NCBI GenBank assembly: GCA_015223015.1
Contig: JADFWK010000073.1
Location: 1 to 16,542 of the forward strand
DNA length: 16,542 nucleotides
From: Pseudomonadota bacterium
Lineage (GTDB): Bacteria > Desulfobacterota > DSM-4660 > Desulfatiglandales > B25-G16
Direction of reading: 5' to 3'
Notes under the pieces: model-generated
Told to the model about the DNA's origin: nothing
The model's input: the letters and a program-made list of their open reading frames with translations, nothing else
The model's database searches: none
Program-made: the position numbers and the translations under genes
In this document: positions 1 to 6,630 of the stretch, in pieces
How positions within the stretch are numbered: position 1 is the stretch's first letter
Layout of the letters: each line of letters opens with the position of its first letter

Positions 1-116
1 CTTTCAGTGGTTGTTGATTATTGTCTGAGTCAGGCAATGAAGGAGCAGGTACAGAGAGAGTCAGGCTGCTCCGGGTTTAGTAATTCATGGTGTACCTAAC
101 CCTACAAAGACACTTT

Positions 117-224
117 GTCATTCTGAGGAGCGAAACGACGAAGAATCTAGATTTTAGTTCTAGTATCTGTCCCCAAATCGTAGATTCTTCGCTCTCCCCC
201 CTGAGCGAGATCACTCAGAATGAC
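117..224. repeat. Palindromic MITE-like repeat element
   Basis: The ends form a perfect 11-bp inverted repeat: GTCATTCTGAG at 117-127 and CTCAGAATGAC at 214-224. A second inner pair matches over 10 bp: GAAGAATCTA at 140-149 and TAGATTCTTC at 181-190. The unit is 108 bp, has no coding capacity and could fold into a long hairpin. From general knowledge, units beginning GTCATTCTGAG and containing GAAGAATCT are dispersed in many copies in several bacterial genomes. That this one is mobile is inference, and no target duplication is obvious. Confidence 0.75.
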
Positions 225-447
225 TTCTCAACCAGGGTCTCGTTGCAGCGCTAATCCAGATAAAAAAACAGATCATGTATCCCCTCGATGCCAGTACCCT
301 TCTGTTAGGATATTATTAGAACACCTATGTCACAGGTTATCACGGAATTGGGAACTTGGGAATATGAGCAATCTAGGGGAATGGCCATGTCAGAGGGATC
401 GGACATTGAAGATCTCTATTCCGGAAAAAGAGAGCTACAATGAGGTA
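225..447. other. Intergenic stretch without a recognisable gene
   Basis: This lies downstream of the minus-strand ridA stop. A plus-strand frame is open across 220-591, but it runs antisense through ridA and has a protein composition unlike a real gene. No strong hairpin plus T-run is visible after ridA. Together with 1-116, where one frame is open only to a stop at 97-99, the first 447 bases hold nothing I can support apart from the palindromic repeat. Confidence 0.5.
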
Positions 448-831
448 TTAAATATAGGCAATAGCATCGATTTCCACGCGAATTCCAAAAGGAAGCTTAC
501 CTGCCTGAACGCACGTCCTTGCCGGAGGATCTATCTTGAAATATCTTTTGTAGACCTCATTGAACCGATTATACTCCTTGATGTTGAGTAAATATGCGGT
601 CACCTGCAACACCTTATCCAGAGACGAGCCGGCTTCCTCCAGAACAGTACGAACATTCTCCAGCGTCATTTCCGCTTCTTCTTCAATTGTTCCCAATACA
701 ATCTGGTTTGTTTGGGGGTTGATCGGTCCCTGACCTGACACATAGATAAGGCTATTATGGATGATAGCCTGGGAATAGGGTCCCCCGGTGACAGCTGCCT
801 TATCTGTCTGAAAGGCCTTTTTTTCTCCCAT
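448..831 (-). CDS. ridA: RidA family reactive imine/enamine deaminase
   Basis: This 127-aa protein belongs to the RidA/YjgF/UK114 family, small trimeric cytosolic enzymes that hydrolyse reactive 2-aminoacrylate-type enamines and imines released by PLP enzymes. Visible hallmarks are GGPYSQA near residue 16, YVSGQGP at 30-36, the NVRTVLEEAG helix, and PARTCV with Arg105. Arg105 and Glu120 fall at the same positions as the substrate-binding Arg105 and Glu120 of E. coli RidA, so an active deaminase is likely. I start at the second ATG (831) rather than the upstream ATG (843). The sequence GGAGGTGA lies between them and is correctly spaced only for 831. The gene has its own promoter and is probably independent of the phoBR genes upstream on the same strand. 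Confidence 0.92.
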   Translation of the reverse strand: MGEKKAFQTDKAAVTGGPYSQAIIHNSLIYVSGQGPINPQTNQIVLGTIEEEAEMTLENVRTVLEEAGSSLDKVLQVTAYLLNIKEYNRFNEVYKRYFKIDPPARTCVQAGKLPFGIRVEIDAIAYI

Positions 832-833
832 TA

Positions 834-841
834 TCACCTCC
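834..841 (-). promoter_or_regulatory. Shine-Dalgarno deciding the ridA start
   Basis: On the minus strand GGAGGTGA ends 2 nt before the ATG at 831, placing the GGAGG core about 5 nt upstream. It also overlaps the alternative in-frame ATG at 843, which would have no ribosome binding site of its own. This argues for the 127-aa product. Confidence 0.7.
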
Positions 842-941
842 ATTGAAAAAGATCATAGAAAAATCTTGCCCCGTAATTTGAGTCTACTGATTCCAGTGTT
901 AGCCCAAGACAGAGAATAGAAAGGTACTTTATGGGCAAGGG

Positions 942-970
942 AGTATAGAGAAAGGTGGCTTGAGTGTCAA
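942..970 (-). promoter_or_regulatory. Sigma-70 promoter for ridA
   Basis: Minus-strand TTGACA (970-965) and TATACT (947-942) are separated by exactly 17 bp. The -35 is perfect and the -10 has one mismatch. Transcription would start near 935, giving a leader of about 100 nt before ridA. This is the best match to a housekeeping promoter that I see in the window. Confidence 0.75.
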
Positions 971-984
971 GCGAGAACCTGTTT

Positions 985-1010
985 TAAAAAATGCTGGCGT
1001 TTTTGCCGCT
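985..1010 (-). terminator. Possible weak terminator after phoR
   Basis: Read on the minus strand, a short GC-rich hairpin (GCGGC, loop AAAAAC, GCC-A-GC) is followed by a run of six T. The stem is only about 5 bp with a bulge, so it would be weak. It sits between the end of phoR and the ridA promoter, where a terminator is expected. Confidence 0.3.
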
Positions 1011-1121
1011 ACATTGCTCTTCTACATTGGGCCAGGGTACTGAGGTCGGCACTCCCCTGTGCTCAAGGAAAGCCCTGGCTGGATCCATAAGCCTGATCGT
1101 ATTGTGGTTATCACAGTCCTC

Positions 1122-2897
1122 CTATGCCCTGGGCAGGTGGATTTCAAAGGTGCTCCCCTTTCCGGGAGTACTCTCAACCGAGACTCGGCCCCCATGGGCC
1201 TGGGTGATGTGTTTGACGATGGCAAGGCCAAGACCGGTTCCGCCCAGTTGTCGGCTTCTTGCCTTGTCAACACGATAAAACCGCTCAAAGATTCGGGGAA
1301 GATGTTCTTTCTCTATGCCACAGCCCTGGTCATGGACGCTGATTACAATCTCATTCTCTGTTTGGCTCGCCCTGAGTCGGACCACACTGTCCACGTGACT
1401 ATACTTGATGGCGTTATCGAGGAGGTTTACGATGGCCTGTTCAAGGAGTGCAGGATTGATCTTCGCCGTTATTGCTTGTTTGCAAGAAAGCTTAATTTTT
1501 ATATTCTTGGCAGTTGCTTTGGCGACGCAGAGCTGAATCGCAGTTTGAAGCACATCCTTAACCCTCCCTTCAGTAAGAACCGTTTCTTCTCTCTCAGTGT
1601 CCTGCTCAATTTTAGACAGGGTGAGAAGATCTTCAATGATAGCCTCGAGGCGATCTACATGTTTTTCAATAATGTTAAGAAACCTCTTGGTCTCCTCAGG
1701 CTTCTTTACTTCGCCATAGTGGAGCGTCTCAACGAATCCCTTGATGGCTGTGATTGGGGTCCTTATCTCATGGGAGACGTTGGCCACAAAGTCGCGACGG
1801 ATATTTTCAAGTCTTCTGAGGCGAGTCACATCGTTGAAAACAATAAGTGCACCGATACGGCTCATATTTGCATCACGGAGAACTGTACCGTGCGTGTTAA
1901 GAATCCTTTCGCTATCCGAGTAGAGATTTATATCCTTTTCAACCGGCTCTTGGCTGGATAAGGCGTCTTTCACAAACTGGTGCATGATGGTATTTCTTAT
2001 CACCTCTTGCATACTTCGACCTTGCACCTCAGACGGATTGCAGGCAAACATCTTTGCGGCAGCCTGGTTCATGCTGATGATGTGCTCTTCCGTGTCTACG
2101 GCAATGACCCCCTCAATCATGCTTGAGAACATGGCTTCAATTTCGTTTCGCTGGCGCATGATGGTATCAATGCGGTCACGAAGCTGAATGGCCATCTGGT
2201 TCATTGCCTGAGAAAGACCGCTTATTTCTTCCGATCCATCGAGTGGTGGTCTGGACTGGAATTCACCCCGGGCAATTGACTCTGCCCATTTCTTTATTAG
2301 TTCAATAGGACGAGTAATGCTGCGAGAGATCAGCAAGCTGAGGATCGCAGCGAATGCCGCTATAATCAGCCCCCCAATTAAGATCTTGTTCTGGATGTTC
2401 TTAAGGGCCACATCTATGGCACTCACTGGGATGGAGGTACGAACAACCGCAAGGATTTGGCTATTACTTTTAATGGGAACTCCCACATACATCATAGCTT
2501 TTTCAAGTGTGCGGCTATATCTTATGGATGTCCCTAAACGACTAGACAGGGCCCGGATGACCTCAGGTCGGTCTATGTGGGTATCCATGCTCGCGGGATT
2601 TTCCTCAGAATCACCAATGACCTCACCGGAGGGGAGAATGATAGTGATACGAGTCGAAGCACGCTTCCCGGTTCCCTTGCACAAAAGATCAATGCTCTTT
2701 GCATCCAGAGGGTTGAGATACTCCAGGATTTGTTTCTCCAAAAGATGGGCTCGCACCTCAAGGTCTGAGGCGGTTTGTTCAAGGAAGAAGTGCTTCAGGG
2801 ATCTTGATGCATACCATGTTACTATCAGGAGGGATATAAGGGTAATGAGAAGAAAAGATGGAAAGAGTTGCCAGAGCAAGCGTTTCTTTTTAGCCAT
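1122..2897 (-). CDS. phoR: PhoR-like sensor histidine kinase
   Basis: This 591-aa membrane kinase is the sensor half of a PhoR/PhoB-type system. In order it has a TM helix (about 12-30), an extracytoplasmic region (about 31-170), a second TM helix (about 172-191), HAMP (about 192-245) and PAS (about 253-360). A HisKA domain follows, with phospho-acceptor His376 in VSHEIRTPITAIKGF. The ATPase domain shows the N box (Asn491-Asn495), DQGCGI (523-528), FERFYR (537-542) and GGTGLGL (552-558). All catalytic boxes are intact. The large sensor loop resembles PhoR of Bacillus and many non-enteric bacteria more than the short E. coli PhoR. It starts 3 nt after the phoB stop, with AAGGA inside the phoB tail as ribosome binding site, so the two are cotranscribed. 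Assignment to phosphate sensing rests on the partner, this architecture and nearby Pho-box-like sites. No pst or phoU genes are in view. Confidence 0.9.
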   Translation of the reverse strand: MAKKKRLLWQLFPSFLLITLISLLIVTWYASRSLKHFFLEQTASDLEVRAHLLEKQILEYLNPLDAKSIDLLCKGTGKRASTRITIILPSGEVIGDSEENPASMDTHIDRPEVIRALSSRLGTSIRYSRTLEKAMMYVGVPIKSNSQILAVVRTSIPVSAIDVALKNIQNKILIGGLIIAAFAAILSLLISRSITRPIELIKKWAESIARGEFQSRPPLDGSEEISGLSQAMNQMAIQLRDRIDTIMRQRNEIEAMFSSMIEGVIAVDTEEHIISMNQAAAKMFACNPSEVQGRSMQEVIRNTIMHQFVKDALSSQEPVEKDINLYSDSERILNTHGTVLRDANMSRIGALIVFNDVTRLRRLENIRRDFVANVSHEIRTPITAIKGFVETLHYGEVKKPEETKRFLNIIEKHVDRLEAIIEDLLTLSKIEQDTEREETVLTEGRVKDVLQTAIQLCVAKATAKNIKIKLSCKQAITAKINPALLEQAIVNLLDNAIKYSHVDSVVRLRASQTENEIVISVHDQGCGIEKEHLPRIFERFYRVDKARSRQLGGTGLGLAIVKHITQAHGGRVSVESTPGKGSTFEIHLPRA

Positions 2898-2900
2898 AGG

Positions 2901-3587
2901 CTATTCCTTGAGTCGATACCCGATGCCCCGGACTGTTTCGATGTACTTGCCGGCCGGGCCTAATTTTTTCCGCAGTCCAACGATCTGAACATCCACTGAA
3001 CGATCGGTGACAAAATAGTCGTCGCCTCGAACGGCATCAACGATCTGGGAGCGAGTAAAGACCCATCCTGGCCTTCTAACCAGATAACTGAGTATGCCGA
3101 ATTCCGTGAAGGTCAATGAGATGGGCTTGCCATTGATAAGCACCTCGTGACGTCCGGGATGGATCTCAAGATCGTGAACACGAAGGACTGATGTTTCGTC
3201 CGGAGGCTCTTTTGTCTTCCTCCGTAAAACTGCTCTCACTCTCGCTACCAAAATCCTCGGGCTGAACGGTTTGGTGATATAATCGTCAGCGCCAAGCTCC
3301 AGGCCTGTTACTATATCTGCTTCCTCGCCCTTGGCTGTCAGCATAACGATAGGAATATTCTTTGTCTCGGGATCTTGCTTAAGGCTCTTGGCGACCTCTA
3401 AACCATCTATGCCTGGAAGCATCAGATCCAGCACCATGAGATCGGGGGTTTTCGAGCGGACCTGACTCAAGGCCTCCTCACCCGATGCCGCGCACGAGAC
3501 CTGATAACCCTCTCTTGAAAGATTGAATTTGAGCAGCTCCAGGATATCTTCTTCATCGTCTACCACGAGGATCTTTTCTTTTGCCAT
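2901..3587 (-). CDS. phoB: PhoB-like response regulator, OmpR/PhoB family
   Basis: This 228-aa cytosolic transcription factor has a receiver domain (about 4-118) and a C-terminal winged-helix DNA-binding domain (about 130-226). Receiver residues are all present: Asp10/Asp11, phosphorylation site Asp54 in MVLDLMLPG, Thr84 and Lys106. The C-terminal half carries FTEFGILSYLVRRPGWVFTR and the signature RSVDVQIVGLRKKLG, ending in ETVRGIGYRL as in PhoB proteins. An in-frame ATG at 3620 would add 11 residues (EVCHSSEHIL) foreign to the family. I use the ATG at 3587, which gives the usual receiver start and has a weak GTGAG upstream. The first gene of the phoBR operon, it has four 11-bp-spaced repeat units in its own promoter, which suggests autoregulation. 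Paralogous OmpR-family regulators cannot be excluded from sequence alone. Confidence 0.9.
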   Translation of the reverse strand: MAKEKILVVDDEEDILELLKFNLSREGYQVSCAASGEEALSQVRSKTPDLMVLDLMLPGIDGLEVAKSLKQDPETKNIPIVMLTAKGEEADIVTGLELGADDYITKPFSPRILVARVRAVLRRKTKEPPDETSVLRVHDLEIHPGRHEVLINGKPISLTFTEFGILSYLVRRPGWVFTRSQIVDAVRGDDYFVTDRSVDVQIVGLRKKLGPAGKYIETVRGIGYRLKE

Positions 3588-3630
3588 GAGAATATGCTCA
3601 CTAGAATGACATACTTCCAAAATTTTGTTT

Positions 3631-3680
3631 ATTATAAATATGTTAGCATTGCATGAGGATCATGTAAAGATCTTGTTAAC
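3631..3680 (-). promoter_or_regulatory. Pho-box-like array and -10 upstream of phoB
   Basis: On the minus strand four 7-bp units sit at exact 11-bp intervals: GTTAACA (3680-3674), CTTTACA (3669-3663), CCTCATG (3658-3652) and GCTAACA (3647-3641). A perfect TATAAT follows at 3636-3631, with no -35 element. Known PhoB sites are direct 7-bp repeats with 4-bp spacers that replace the -35. The gap between last unit and -10 is only 4 bp, shorter than the roughly 10 bp of E. coli promoters, so either the last unit or the -10 may be misassigned. Confidence 0.6.
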
Positions 3681-3739
3681 ATGCCTGCCTATGGAACAAA
3701 CTTTGGTTTGATCGGGGACTTAGGCACCATTTATGGAAA

Positions 3740-3794
3740 CTAAACCAGATCTTAACTCATTGGTAATTAAACGCTAATAAGAGTTTATTATCAT
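3740..3794 (+). promoter_or_regulatory. Pho-box-like array upstream of the STAS-like ORF
   Basis: Four units are spaced 11 bp apart: CTAAACC (3740-3746), CTTAACT (3751-3757), GGTAATT (3762-3768) and GCTAATA (3773-3779). A possible -10, TATCAT, lies at 3789-3794. Unit by unit this parallels the array at 4038-4077. It diverges from the phoB array 60 bp away, so one phosphorylated regulator pool could drive both directions. Confidence 0.6.
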
Positions 3795-3842
3795 AGTGGT
3801 TCTTAAATTGAGGAAAGATAATCAACAAAGGATTAATAAGTC

Positions 3843-3995
3843 ATGAAATATCATATTGTTGAAGACGGTGACCTCCTTCTAATAAAGATATCAGGCAAGG
3901 CAAGAACGAATGAAGCCCTTCTGGCTAAGAGACTGCTTTCTCATTACATCACAGAAAAAGGCTATTATGAATGCCAGGGCGCTTTTGAGGGATGA
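3843..3995 (+). pseudogene. Truncated STAS-like domain ORF, 50 aa
   Basis: The ORF encodes 50 aa from ATG to TGA, with AAAGGA at 3827-3832 as a usable ribosome binding site. Residues 8-40 (DGDLLLIKISGKARTNEALL, then AKRLLSHYITEKG) resemble the N-terminal strand and first helix of STAS (anti-sigma-antagonist-like) domains. The match stops near residue 40 and the last ten residues are unrelated. A STAS domain needs about 100 residues, and I found no continuation in the other two frames before the next promoter at 4038, so this looks like a 3' deletion remnant rather than a frameshift. It could instead be a short expressed peptide. The family assignment is by eye from a short segment. Confidence 0.45.
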
Positions 3996-4037
3996 GGAGG
4001 GAGTAGAGATTACACATTTTCGAGAATTATCTTAAAT

Positions 4038-4090
4038 CTTAACCAAATCTTAACCGGATGGTAATCAAGCGGTAATAAAACTCTGATAAT
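4038..4090 (+). promoter_or_regulatory. Pho-box-like array and -10 upstream of the PHP gene
   Basis: This is the clearest array: CTTAACC (4038-4044), CTTAACC (4049-4055), GGTAATC (4060-4066) and GGTAATA (4071-4077), all at 11-bp spacing. GATAAT follows at 4085-4090, 7 bp after the last unit. The first two units are identical, and the last two differ from each other at one base. Transcription would start near 4097, leaving the ATG at 4102 without room for a ribosome binding site. That supports the downstream TTG start of the PHP gene. Confidence 0.65.
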
Positions 4091-4143
4091 GTAAGATAAA
4101 AATGGTGAAAGGGAAAATAAGTAAGAAGGAAAAAACTAAGAAC

Positions 4144-4150
4144 AAAGGAG
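4144..4150 (+). promoter_or_regulatory. Shine-Dalgarno deciding the PHP gene start
   Basis: AAAGGAG lies 8 nt before the in-frame TTG at 4159. The upstream ATG at 4102 has no comparable site and lies about 5 nt from the predicted transcription start. Confidence 0.6.
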
Positions 4151-4158
4151 AGAAAAAA

Positions 4159-4935
4159 TTGAAGAGACTGCTTTTATGTGATTTCCATATTCATACCACC
4201 TTCAGTGATGGTGAGATGAAACTCAAAGAGGTAATAGACCTATACGGGGTAAATGGCTTTGATGTGATTGCCATTACTGACCATGTCTTTGACACCCAGT
4301 GCAGCCACAGTATGGAAATGATTAAAAAAGGAGCATATGTAGACAATTTTGACAGTTACTTTGGGGCCATTAAGAAGGTTTCCTCCTATGCCAGAGAAAA
4401 ATACGACCTTTTGATCCTTCCAGGAATAGAGGTCACCAACAACAAGGTTGGGTTTCATATTCTTGGCCTTGATATTAAAGAAACCATAGATGCCAACCTT
4501 TCTGCAAAAGAGGTAATCGAAGAAATTCATCATCAGGAAGGGCTGGCCATTGCCTGCCACCCCTACTATAAGATCTCCGAGCTTCAAGACCGGAAGAAGA
4601 TCGAGGAGACCACCCTATATCTGTGGGAGAATCGGGAGAGATATCTTGACCTCATCGATGCCTGGGAGATCGCCAACCGGGATGACCTATTCAGCATGGT
4701 TGGTTTGAGTAAACTTCCCTTCTTAGCCAATTCTGACTTTCATGAGAAGAAACATATATATAGTTGGAAGACTCAGATCTATACCTCCAAAGATCCTTCT
4801 TCCATTAAGAATGCCATAAAGGAACAAAAGGTGGGCTTGACCCTTTTTAGGGATGAGAAAGAGGCGCTATCTCCTCCTCATTTAGCCGGCGAGGATTATT
4901 TCAGCCTGGCCTTTCCCCAGTTGGTAGCAACTTAG
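4159..4935 (+). CDS. PHP-domain metal-dependent phosphoesterase
   Basis: This is a 258-aa soluble PHP-family (polymerase and histidinol phosphatase) protein, predicted to hydrolyse phosphate esters with a multi-metal centre. The whole ligand set is visible: HIH at 10-12, Asp17, TDH at 40-42, Glu91 in PGIEV, His134 in ACHP, and SDFH with Asp193 and His195. It resembles single-domain PHP proteins such as YciV (nucleotide/oligonucleotide phosphatase) rather than polymerase or HisK, but the substrate cannot be read from sequence. I chose the TTG at 4159 because of the AAAGGAG before it and because the residues it drops are a Lys-rich string (KGKISKKEKTKNKGEKK). The alternative ATG at 4102 gives 277 aa. 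A Pho-box-like array lies immediately upstream, suggesting use in phosphate scavenging. A one-helix membrane peptide follows 29 nt downstream. Confidence 0.85.
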   Translation: MKRLLLCDFHIHTTFSDGEMKLKEVIDLYGVNGFDVIAITDHVFDTQCSHSMEMIKKGAYVDNFDSYFGAIKKVSSYAREKYDLLILPGIEVTNNKVGFHILGLDIKETIDANLSAKEVIEEIHHQEGLAIACHPYYKISELQDRKKIEETTLYLWENRERYLDLIDAWEIANRDDLFSMVGLSKLPFLANSDFHEKKHIYSWKTQIYTSKDPSSIKNAIKEQKVGLTLFRDEKEALSPPHLAGEDYFSLAFPQLVAT

Positions 4936-4964
4936 AACAATAAAGCTCAAAGGGATAGAAGAGC

Positions 4965-5093
4965 ATGATAAGAATCCTTCTTGGTTTGCTAATTTTGATA
5001 GTCCTGCTTTTTATGGGCAGGTTTTATTACCGATCCTGTAAGAATTTGGCTGATGAACTTTTGCATGAATATATCGAGGGAAGAGATCAATAG
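4965..5093 (+). CDS. Small single-helix membrane protein, 42 aa
   Basis: This 42-aa ORF begins 29 nt after the PHP gene and precedes a good terminator, so it is probably the last cistron of that transcript. Residues 4-17 are strongly hydrophobic (ILLGLLILIVLLFM), giving one membrane helix. A basic/aromatic turn (GRFYYRSCKN) and a short acidic tail (ADELLHEYIEGRDQ) follow. AGGGA at 4951-4955 is 9 nt from the ATG. I recognise no family. Its position suggests a small membrane partner or anchor for the PHP enzyme, but this is inference from neighbourhood only. Confidence 0.5.
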   Translation: MIRILLGLLILIVLLFMGRFYYRSCKNLADELLHEYIEGRDQ

Positions 5094-5250
5094 GTATTGC
5101 CCTCTTATCAAACTGACAACACCAAAATGCCAATGGATCGCAGTATTTTATTTCCTGCAGCTTAAGTCCTTTCCCTTTGGTCTACCTACCTGCAAGAATT
5201 CTGTCACAGAGAGTTTTGGTTACTACATTAACATCAAGCAGCACTTCAGA

Positions 5251-5303
5251 GTTGCCAGAGTCTGATGGCTTAATTGGGCATCAAACTCTGACAACCATTT
5301 TTT
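5251..5303 (+). terminator. Rho-independent terminator after the PHP operon
   Basis: Arms 5251-5267 (GTTGCCAGAGTCTGATG) and 5279-5295 pair at 15 of 17 positions around an 11-nt loop. A run of six T follows at 5298-5303. It ends the plus-strand transcript and faces the convergent porin gene. On the minus strand the hairpin lacks a T-run, so it is not an obvious bidirectional terminator. Confidence 0.8.
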
Positions 5304-5327
5304 GTCAATTAGCCTCCCAAGGGTCCG

Positions 5328-6515
5328 CTAAAGCTTGATGGCAAGACCGACCTGGGTCAGCTTGTAATCATTTTTATTCAAACCAGAATCATATTCCTTG
5401 TCTTCAAGGCCTGCCCAGGCCATGATACCCTTGTCGAGGTCATAAGAAACCCCATATATCTTGGTGTTTTCGTCATAATTATCCCTGTTATTGTCTTTAT
5501 CGTATACATCGTAACGCGCAAAGATTCTCAGCTTTTTATGGAAGGGCATCTTAACAAAGGCTGCGATATTATAACCATCACGGTCATTATTATCAGAACT
5601 CCTATCCTCGGATTTACCTGAATACCACTGGCCCATGACAGTGAAGTATTCATGCTGATATGATGCCAAAAACTGATCGATCTCCCACTCTGGATACTCT
5701 TTAGGTCCTCCACCTGTCAGCAATGTGTCACTTTCTCCTCTGAGAGCGTGATACCCGATACGAAGGCCTTTGAGAAGATCTATCATGTTAAAGGGGCGCA
5801 TATAAGCAAGGACTTCAAATGCTTTATCATCATTTTCCTCTTTGTGGCCATATCCAGCGCCATTATAAACACCTGCCCAAATGCCGCCCCATTTCCCTGC
5901 ATATTTCTTTGAAACTTTTTTCTTGAACTCTTTGTCCATGTCGCCAAAGGTAAGGCGGACATTAGTACCATAGTCGGCAGAGGACATGATCGAGTGTCTG
6001 TCAAGAAAATGTTTCCCTTGGGCACGATAAGGCCAGAGGGCAGTATCATAATCATCTGATACGCAATGAACCAAACCGAACTCACTCTCCAACCTAACAT
6101 CGCTTCTGCCCAACTTTTTGACATCAAACTTACCATAGGCATATTTTAAGCGGAACTCCCAGCCTATCTCTTTTGCATCAGCTCCTACCGCACCGCGTTT
6201 GCTGTCATAAGTAATATCAGCAGTAACCCGTGAGCTGAACCAGGGGGTGAACTTTTTCTTGAGCGTGATGTAAGCACGCTGCACCGTAAATGAGCTAAAA
6301 TCATCATTTTTGGTGTCGTCCTCGTAATCTTTGTTGTAATATTCAAGGAAATAAGTCCCACCAACACTAATCCCTTTCAATCCTTTGGGAAGCTCCAATG
6401 GCTTTGATTCGACTTCCTTTTTCGCGGCCTCTTTAGTATCCTCAGCTAAAACAGGGCCATTGCTTAGTGGGCCAAGGAAAGTTGCTGCAACAAATAAGAC
6501 CAGAATTCGTTTCAT
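5328..6515 (-). CDS. Outer-membrane porin, phosphate-selective porin O/P-like
   Basis: This 395-aa precursor starts with a classic Sec signal (KR, hydrophobic LVLFVAATFLG, likely cleavage after Ala24 in PVLA-ED). A short charged linker (about 25-48) is followed by a beta-barrel pattern of alternating polar/aromatic strands. The segment FTVQRAYITLKKKFTPWFSSR resembles the early strands of the porin O/P family, trimeric anion-selective outer-membrane channels including OprP/OprO. No periplasmic globular domain is visible and the protein ends in GLAIKL, a barrel-like terminal strand without the usual final Phe. The start has a strong AAGGAGGT site. Upstream is an 11-bp-spaced array like those before phoB and the PHP gene, which supports a phosphate-starvation channel. 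Ion selectivity cannot be read directly, and a generic porin is the alternative. Confidence 0.75.
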   Translation of the reverse strand: MKRILVLFVAATFLGPLSNGPVLAEDTKEAAKKEVESKPLELPKGLKGISVGGTYFLEYYNKDYEDDTKNDDFSSFTVQRAYITLKKKFTPWFSSRVTADITYDSKRGAVGADAKEIGWEFRLKYAYGKFDVKKLGRSDVRLESEFGLVHCVSDDYDTALWPYRAQGKHFLDRHSIMSSADYGTNVRLTFGDMDKEFKKKVSKKYAGKWGGIWAGVYNGAGYGHKEENDDKAFEVLAYMRPFNMIDLLKGLRIGYHALRGESDTLLTGGGPKEYPEWEIDQFLASYQHEYFTVMGQWYSGKSEDRSSDNNDRDGYNIAAFVKMPFHKKLRIFARYDVYDKDNNRDNYDENTKIYGVSYDLDKGIMAWAGLEDKEYDSGLNKNDYKLTQVGLAIKL

Positions 6516-6592
6516 TACCTAAACCTCCTTTTCATTTCTTTTTTAGTAGATATGGTCATGACTTTACTTTTCACGGAAACTCCTGATTTCAC
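6515..6592 (-). CDS. Possible 25-aa upstream ORF coupled to the porin
   Basis: A GTG at 6592 is preceded at 5-nt spacing by GAGAGGAGG (6606-6598), and a frame of 25 codons ends in TAA at 6517-6515. Its last base is the first base of the porin ATG (TAATG overlap). The peptide is very basic: nine Lys/Arg, ending KKEMKRRFR. Its stop codon overlaps the porin start, and it runs through the porin Shine-Dalgarno. This could be a leader whose translation tunes porin synthesis, or the purine-rich stretch may be chance. I know no family for it. Confidence 0.35.
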   Translation of the reverse strand: MKSGVSVKSKVMTISTKKEMKRRFR

Positions 6593-6630
6593 CTTCACCT
6601 CCTCTCTTGGAGAAATTTGACCGTTCATTC

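Noticed and set aside
1..99. Frame open from the left edge to a TAA at 97-99 (possible gene tail)
   Set aside because: Thirty-two codons without a stop is within chance, and the translated residues resemble no family I know.
220..591. A 123-codon plus-strand frame
   Set aside because: It overlaps ridA antisense, begins inside the palindromic repeat and has no family signature or ribosome binding site.
1059..1961. A 300-codon plus-strand open frame
   Set aside because: It runs entirely antisense to the well-supported phoR catalytic region and encodes no recognisable motif. It is a shadow frame.
3996..4030. Possible continuation of the STAS-like ORF in another frame
   Set aside because: A +1 frame gives MNARALLRDEEGVEITHFREL, which does not resemble the second half of a STAS domain, so deletion is favoured over frameshift.
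5053..5265. 70-codon plus-strand frame
   Set aside because: It overlaps the end of the small membrane ORF and the terminator hairpin, with no domain features.
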